In this document: piece after piece, positions 6,553 through 10,479 of the stretch
How the letters are laid out: each line of letters starts with the position of its first letter
How positions within the stretch are numbered: the first letter of the stretch is position 1
Source of the DNA: an uncultured Bacilli bacterium
GTDB lineage: Bacteria; Bacillota_I; Bacilli_A; RF39; UBA660
Assembly: GCA_944359595.1 (NCBI GenBank)
Contig: CALVSV010000037.1
Location: 1-10,479, forward strand
DNA: 10,479 nucleotides
Direction: 5' to 3'
Notes under the pieces: model-generated
What the model saw: only the letters and a program-made list of their open reading frames with translations
Database searches by the model: none
What the model was told of the DNA's origin: nothing
Translations under genes and position numbers: made by a program

Positions 6553-8612
6553 AATATATAAATAATAAATTTTTTTATATAATATTATTGTTTATATCAT
6601 TATTCATTGTATTAATTTTTACTAAAATAATTAAATATGAATCTAAATATAATAAAAATGAATGTGAATTTGAAGTTAAGATAACGAATTATATTATATA
6701 TGATAATAAAATATATTTTGAATTAGTAGGAAAAGAAAAAATTATTGCTAATTACTATTTTGATAGTGAAGAAGAGAAAAACAATATTAATTTTAATTTA
6801 GGTGATATTTTATATATAAATGGATCATTAAAAGAAATTGATGGATCTAATAATTTTAATTCATTTGATTACAATAAATATTTATATAATAAAAATATAT
6901 ATTATCAAATAGATATAAATAAATATGAAGTAATTAAAGAAAATACAAATATATTTTACGGGATTAAAAATATTATTATAAAACATATAAATAATTATAA
7001 ATATTCAAAAAATTATTTATATGTATTTATATTAGGTAATAATAAATATGTAGATGATAATGTGATAGATTCTTATAATGCTAATGGGGTAAGTCATTTA
7101 TTTTCTATATCGGGTATGCATTTATCAGTTATTATATCATTTTGTTACATTATATTAAAAAAAATAAATGTAAAAGATTATATTATTATATGCATAATAT
7201 TATTATATATGTTTATAACTTCTTATACACCGTCTGTACTTAGATCTGGTGTATTCGCAATATTTTGTACAATAAATAGACATTATAATTTAAATATAAA
7301 GATGGATAACTTATTATATCTAGTTTTATTTGTTTTAATTATATATGATCCATTTATTGTATATAATATAGGATTTCAATTTTCATATATAATAAGTTTA
7401 GTACTAATTAAATCTAAAAATATAATAAATAAATATAAAAATAATTTAATTAAAACATTTACTATATCATTGATAAGCTTTTTAGCATCATTACCAATAT
7501 GCATATATAATTTTAATCAAATATCAATTATAAGTACATTATTAAATTTATTTTTTGTACCGTTTGTATCATTAATAATATTTCCTATGTCAATAATTAC
7601 ATTTTTTATTCCGCAATTAGATTATATATTATACATATTAACGTATATACTTGAGAATATATCTACATTTATATATAGTATTAAAGAATTTATATTTATA
7701 CTTGCTAAACCTCATATTATAATTATATTATTTTATTATATACTAATTATTTTATGTATAAAGTATTTATATAAAAATAATATATATATAGTTATGTTAA
7801 TTATTATATTAATAATACATAATAATATATTATTATTTAATAATAAACCATATTATATTATGATAGATGTTGGACAGGGTGATAGTTCATTATTTGTATT
7901 ACCCAATAATAAAGGTAATATATTAATAGATACAGGTGGTTCATTATTTAGTGAATATGATATTGCATCAAATACGTTAATACCATTATTTAAGTCGTTA
8001 GGTATTAAAAAGATAGATTATTTAATTCTTACACACGGTGATATGGATCATGCAGGACAAGCTATAAATTTAATAAATAATTTTAAAGTTGGAGAATGTT
8101 TATTTAATTCAAATAATGTAAATATAGTTGAGAAAAACATTATTAATTTATTAAATAAAAAAAATATAAAATATGATTTTATAAGTAGTGGTGATAAATT
8201 AAATATAGATAAATATAAATTTTATTTTTTATCAGCACTAAACACTAGGGATGAAAATGAAAGTAGTATAGTTACATACACTAGTATTTATGATACGAAA
8301 ATTTTACTTATGGCAGATGCACCATCAAATGTTGAACATCAATTAATTAATAAATATAATTTGAATAATATTGATATTTTAAAAGTAGGACATCACGGAT
8401 CTAGCAGCAGCACGTCAAAAAAATTTATAGAAACAATAAATCCAGTAACATCACTTATAAGTGTTGGTGAAAACAATATATATAATCATCCTAATAATAA
8501 AGTAATAAATATTTTAAAAAATAATAATTCTAATATATATATGACAAAAAATAATGGAAGCATTAAAATTACATTTTATGATAAAAAATATAGTATTATT
8601 ACGAATAATTAA
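6543..8612 (+). CDS. comEC: ComEC/Rec2 DNA-uptake channel protein
   Basis: ComEC forms the membrane channel that carries single-stranded DNA into the cell during transformation. The gene starts at ATG 6543 inside the end of comEA, in another frame and with no evident ribosome site, so translational coupling is likely. The 689-residue product has the full domain set. One N-terminal helix (about 9-27) leads to an OB-like DUF4131 region (to about 125). The polytopic Competence domain carries NGVSHLFSISGMHLS (181-195) and SVLRSGVFAIF. The C-terminal metallo-beta-lactamase domain shows IDVGQGDSS (441-449), LIDTGG, THGDMDHAG (497-505), ADAPSN (D592) and GHHGSSSS (616-623). The metal-binding HxDxDH pattern is intact (H498, D500, D502, H503), so a nuclease-type site is plausible. 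The composition is extreme: 3 G+C in 60 bases at 7801-7860. A terminator follows. Confidence 0.95.
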   Translation: MYLKYINNKFFYIILLFISLFIVLIFTKIIKYESKYNKNECEFEVKITNYIIYDNKIYFELVGKEKIIANYYFDSEEEKNNINFNLGDILYINGSLKEIDGSNNFNSFDYNKYLYNKNIYYQIDINKYEVIKENTNIFYGIKNIIIKHINNYKYSKNYLYVFILGNNKYVDDNVIDSYNANGVSHLFSISGMHLSVIISFCYIILKKINVKDYIIICIILLYMFITSYTPSVLRSGVFAIFCTINRHYNLNIKMDNLLYLVLFVLIIYDPFIVYNIGFQFSYIISLVLIKSKNIINKYKNNLIKTFTISLISFLASLPICIYNFNQISIISTLLNLFFVPFVSLIIFPMSIITFFIPQLDYILYILTYILENISTFIYSIKEFIFILAKPHIIIILFYYILIILCIKYLYKNNIYIVMLIIILIIHNNILLFNNKPYYIMIDVGQGDSSLFVLPNNKGNILIDTGGSLFSEYDIASNTLIPLFKSLGIKKIDYLILTHGDMDHAGQAINLINNFKVGECLFNSNNVNIVEKNIINLLNKKNIKYDFISSGDKLNIDKYKFYFLSALNTRDENESSIVTYTSIYDTKILLMADAPSNVEHQLINKYNLNNIDILKVGHHGSSSSTSKKFIETINPVTSLISVGENNIYNHPNNKVINILKNNNSNIYMTKNNGSIKITFYDKKYSIITNN

Positions 8613-8643
8613 TAATAATATGCATATAATAAAAGTGTATGGT

Positions 8644-8660
8644 CGCTAACGTGTTTAGCG
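8644..8660 (+). other. Small hairpin ahead of the comEC terminator
   Basis: CGCTAA (8644-8649) pairs perfectly with TTAGCG (8655-8660) around CGTGT. It stands 13 nt before the main terminator stem and is unusually G+C-rich for this region. It may be part of a bipartite 3' end that protects the comEC mRNA. No long T-run follows it. Confidence 0.45.
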
Positions 8661-8673
8661 TTTACATATATAT

Positions 8674-8706
8674 GAAAGCATGTTAATAATGCTTTCTTTT
8701 GTTTTT
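8674..8706 (+). terminator. Rho-independent terminator of the comEA-comEC operon
   Basis: GAAAGCAT (8674-8681) pairs perfectly with ATGCTTTC (8689-8696) around a 7-nt loop and is followed by TTTTGTTTTT. It lies 62 nt after the comEC stop. Its T-tract runs into the control region of the ABC transporter gene. Confidence 0.88.
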
Positions 8707-8735
8707 GTACATTAATTTATTATAGTTTGTACAAA
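8704..8735. promoter_or_regulatory. Possible operator pair, TTTGTAC sites two helical turns apart
   Basis: TTTGTACAAA (8726-8735) is a perfect 10-bp palindrome. A second copy, TTTGTACATT (8704-8713), matches it in 8 of 10 positions exactly 22 bp upstream, about two turns of the helix on the same face. The downstream copy overlaps the best -35 candidate. This layout fits a repressor site for the exporter gene, but no regulator gene is visible in the window. Confidence 0.4.
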
Positions 8736-8753
8736 GTTCAATATTAATATAAT
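8726..8753 (+). promoter_or_regulatory. Candidate promoter of the ABC transporter gene
   Basis: TTTGTA (8726-8731), 16 nt, TATAAT (8748-8753) would give a leader of about 27 nt. Further TATAAT matches at 8761-8766 and 8768-8773 lack an equally good -35. A perfect TATAAT is not rare in DNA of this composition. Confidence 0.4.
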
Positions 8754-8786
8754 AAACAAATATAATATATAATTGTGATGTAGTAT

Positions 8787-10479
8787 ATGAAAAATAAGTT
8801 AGTAAGTTATTTAAAAAAATATATAAAATATATATTAATAATATTTATCTTATCAATTATAGTTATGATATGTGATTTAAAATTACCAGAATATATGGCT
8901 AATATAATAGATATAGGAATTAAAAACAAAGATGTTACTTATATAATTAACGTAGGTGTATACATGATTATATTTACTATAATTGGTGTTGTAACAAATA
9001 TAATCATAGGGTATTTTTCTTCTAAATTAAGTAATAGTGTATCAAAAGATATGAGAATAGATTTATATAACAAATTACTTAATTTAGAAGAAAATATAAT
9101 TAAAAAATTTGATAATTCATCACTTATAAATAGACTTACAAATGATGTAAACCAAGTTAATCAATCATTATTTATGATTTTAAGAATAATTTTAATGGCT
9201 CCAATTATAGCTATTGGTGTTAGTGTAAAAGTTTTTACTACTAATAAAATTATGTCAACAGTACTTATTATTTCTATTATATTAATGTTTATAATTATAA
9301 TATTATTATTTAAAAAAGTTTTTCCAAAAATAAATTATCTACAAAAGTTATTAGATAAAATTAATTTACTTTCTAGAGAAAATATTTCGGGTATTAAAAC
9401 TATAAAATCATTTAATAAAGAAAGATATCATATAAATAAATTTGATAATATAAATAAAGAAACACTATATAATAATATATATATTAATAAAATTACTTTA
9501 TCGCTTACACCTCTTATCACATTAATTATAAACATATTGACATTACTTATAATGTTTATTGGTACAAAAGAGATAATGAATAATAATTTAGAAGTTGGAG
9601 TACTTATTTCATATATAGAATATATGATTCAGATGTTAACTGCCTTTTTAATGATATCAATATTATTTATAATTATACCAAAGCTTAGTGTTTCGTATAA
9701 AAGAATTAATGAGATATTAAATTGTGAAAATACTATTATAAATAGTGGAAAAAATAAATTGAAAAATATTGATATAGAATTTAAAGATGTATATTTTGCA
9801 TATAATGATGAATATACTCTAAAAAATATTTCATTTAAAATAAATAGTGGTGAAAAAGTTGGTATAATAGGTAGTTTTGCAAGTGGGAAATCCACTTTAA
9901 TAAATTTGATCACGCGTATGTATGAAGTTAATAAAGGTAATATTTTAATTGGCGGGAAAGATATAAGAAAATATGATATACATAATCTTAGAAAAAATAT
10001 TAGTGTTTGTATGCAAGAAAATACAATATATAAAGGAAATTTAAAATCTAATTTATTATATACTAATAAAGTATCTAGTACAAAACTTAAAAAAATATTA
10101 AACATTAGTAAAGTATCTTCGTTTATAAAAACAAACAATATTTTTATGGCAGAAGATGGAAAAAATTTAAGTGGAGGGCAAGCAAGACGACTTGTAGTAG
10201 CGAGAACTTTACTAAAAGACGCTAAAATATATATTTTTGATGATCCGACTAACTCAATAGATTATAAAAATTCAAATTATATTATCAAAAATGTTTTAAA
10301 ATATTTAAAAAATAAAACTGTAATCGTCGTTACACAAAGAATAGCCAATATAAAAAATTTTGATAAAATAATTGTATTGGATAAAGGATGTATTGATAAT
10401 ATTGGTACACATGAACAATTATTAAAAACATCTAACATATATAAAGAATTATATGATTCACAAAAAGTGGAGGAATTAT
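8787..10479 (+). CDS. ABC exporter half-transporter with degenerate ATP site (runs off right edge)
   Basis: The frame is open from ATG 8787 to the last base, 564 codons without a stop, so the gene is nearly complete for a roughly 570-residue half-transporter. There is no good ribosome site upstream. Residues 1 to about 310 form a six-helix type I exporter membrane domain, including SSKLSNSVSKDMRIDLYNKLL and the ENISGIKTIKSFNKE segment. The nucleotide-binding domain follows: Walker A GSFASGKST (362-370), Q-loop Q410, signature LSGGQ (461-465), Walker B IYIFDD (D485) and D-loop NSID. Two catalytic residues are replaced. The glutamate after Walker B is Asp486 and the switch histidine is Gln517 (VVTQRI). 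This is the pattern of the inactive-site subunit of heterodimeric exporters such as TM287/288 and BmrCD. The substrate cannot be read from sequence; peptides, drugs or lipids are possible. Confidence 0.93.
   Translation, partial: MKNKLVSYLKKYIKYILIIFILSIIVMICDLKLPEYMANIIDIGIKNKDVTYIINVGVYMIIFTIIGVVTNIIIGYFSSKLSNSVSKDMRIDLYNKLLNLEENIIKKFDNSSLINRLTNDVNQVNQSLFMILRIILMAPIIAIGVSVKVFTTNKIMSTVLIISIILMFIIIILLFKKVFPKINYLQKLLDKINLLSRENISGIKTIKSFNKERYHINKFDNINKETLYNNIYINKITLSLTPLITLIINILTLLIMFIGTKEIMNNNLEVGVLISYIEYMIQMLTAFLMISILFIIIPKLSVSYKRINEILNCENTIINSGKNKLKNIDIEFKDVYFAYNDEYTLKNISFKINSGEKVGIIGSFASGKSTLINLITRMYEVNKGNILIGGKDIRKYDIHNLRKNISVCMQENTIYKGNLKSNLLYTNKVSSTKLKKILNISKVSSFIKTNNIFMAEDGKNLSGGQARRLVVARTLLKDAKIYIFDDPTNSIDYKNSNYIIKNVLKYLKNKTVIVVTQRIANIKNFDKIIVLDKGCIDNIGTHEQLLKTSNIYKELYDSQKVEEL

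Noticed and set aside
8613..8786. Riboswitch or T-box leader for the ABC gene
   Set aside because: The hairpins at 8644-8706 end the comEC transcript and lie before the candidate ABC promoter. No T-box or known riboswitch core is recognisable.
9629..10138. 169-codon reverse-strand open frame
   Set aside because: It is opposite the ATP-binding domain of the ABC exporter, whose motifs are unmistakable on the + strand. The hydrophobic look comes from A+T-rich antisense codons.
1..10479. Mycoplasma-type genetic code (TGA as Trp)
   Set aside because: The visible tryptophans are TGG, no in-frame TGA occurs in any gene, and MurE implies a cell wall.

Overview
The window is very A+T-rich DNA with short intergenic gaps, AGGAGG-type ribosome sites, TTG/ATG starts and AT-rich hairpin terminators. 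The visible tryptophans are TGG and there is no in-frame TGA, so the standard bacterial code fits. A BspA-type repeat protein, RecD2, a MurE ligase (so a peptidoglycan wall) and a comEA-comEC pair together suggest a low-GC Bacillota. A host-associated Bacilli lineage such as the uncultured RF39-like or Erysipelotrichales-like groups is plausible. This placement is inferred from gene content and composition only.

Layout, all genes on the + strand. (1) 1-864: the 3' end of a BspA/DUF285 repeat surface protein with ten strict 78-nt units. (2) 865-1103: a gap with a weak promoter and a 19-nt palindrome ahead of recD2. (3) 1104-3302: a complete RecD2 helicase, then an imperfect hairpin and an untracked 47-residue membrane protein (3372-3515), closed by a strong terminator. 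(4) 3567-5721: a good promoter, an exported TasA/camelysin-like protein, a MurE-family ligase read from a ribosome site overlapping the previous stop, and a terminator. (5) 5753-8706: an extended -10 promoter, comEA and comEC overlapping by 10 nt, and a terminator. (6) 8704-10479: a regulatory region with a TTTGTACAAA palindrome, then an ABC exporter half that runs off the right edge and is not closed by a stop in the window.

Together the genes describe a walled cell with surface adhesin-like proteins, peptidoglycan precursor synthesis, the DNA-uptake channel of natural transformation, and a helicase for DNA repair. The ABC protein has the degenerate ATP site expected of one half of a heterodimeric exporter. 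Its partner probably starts at the last bases of the window.

I found no convincing wholly new system. The points most worth checking are the altered MurE motifs, the TasA-like/murE transcription unit, the degenerate exporter subunit and its palindromic control region, and the small membrane gene next to recD2.
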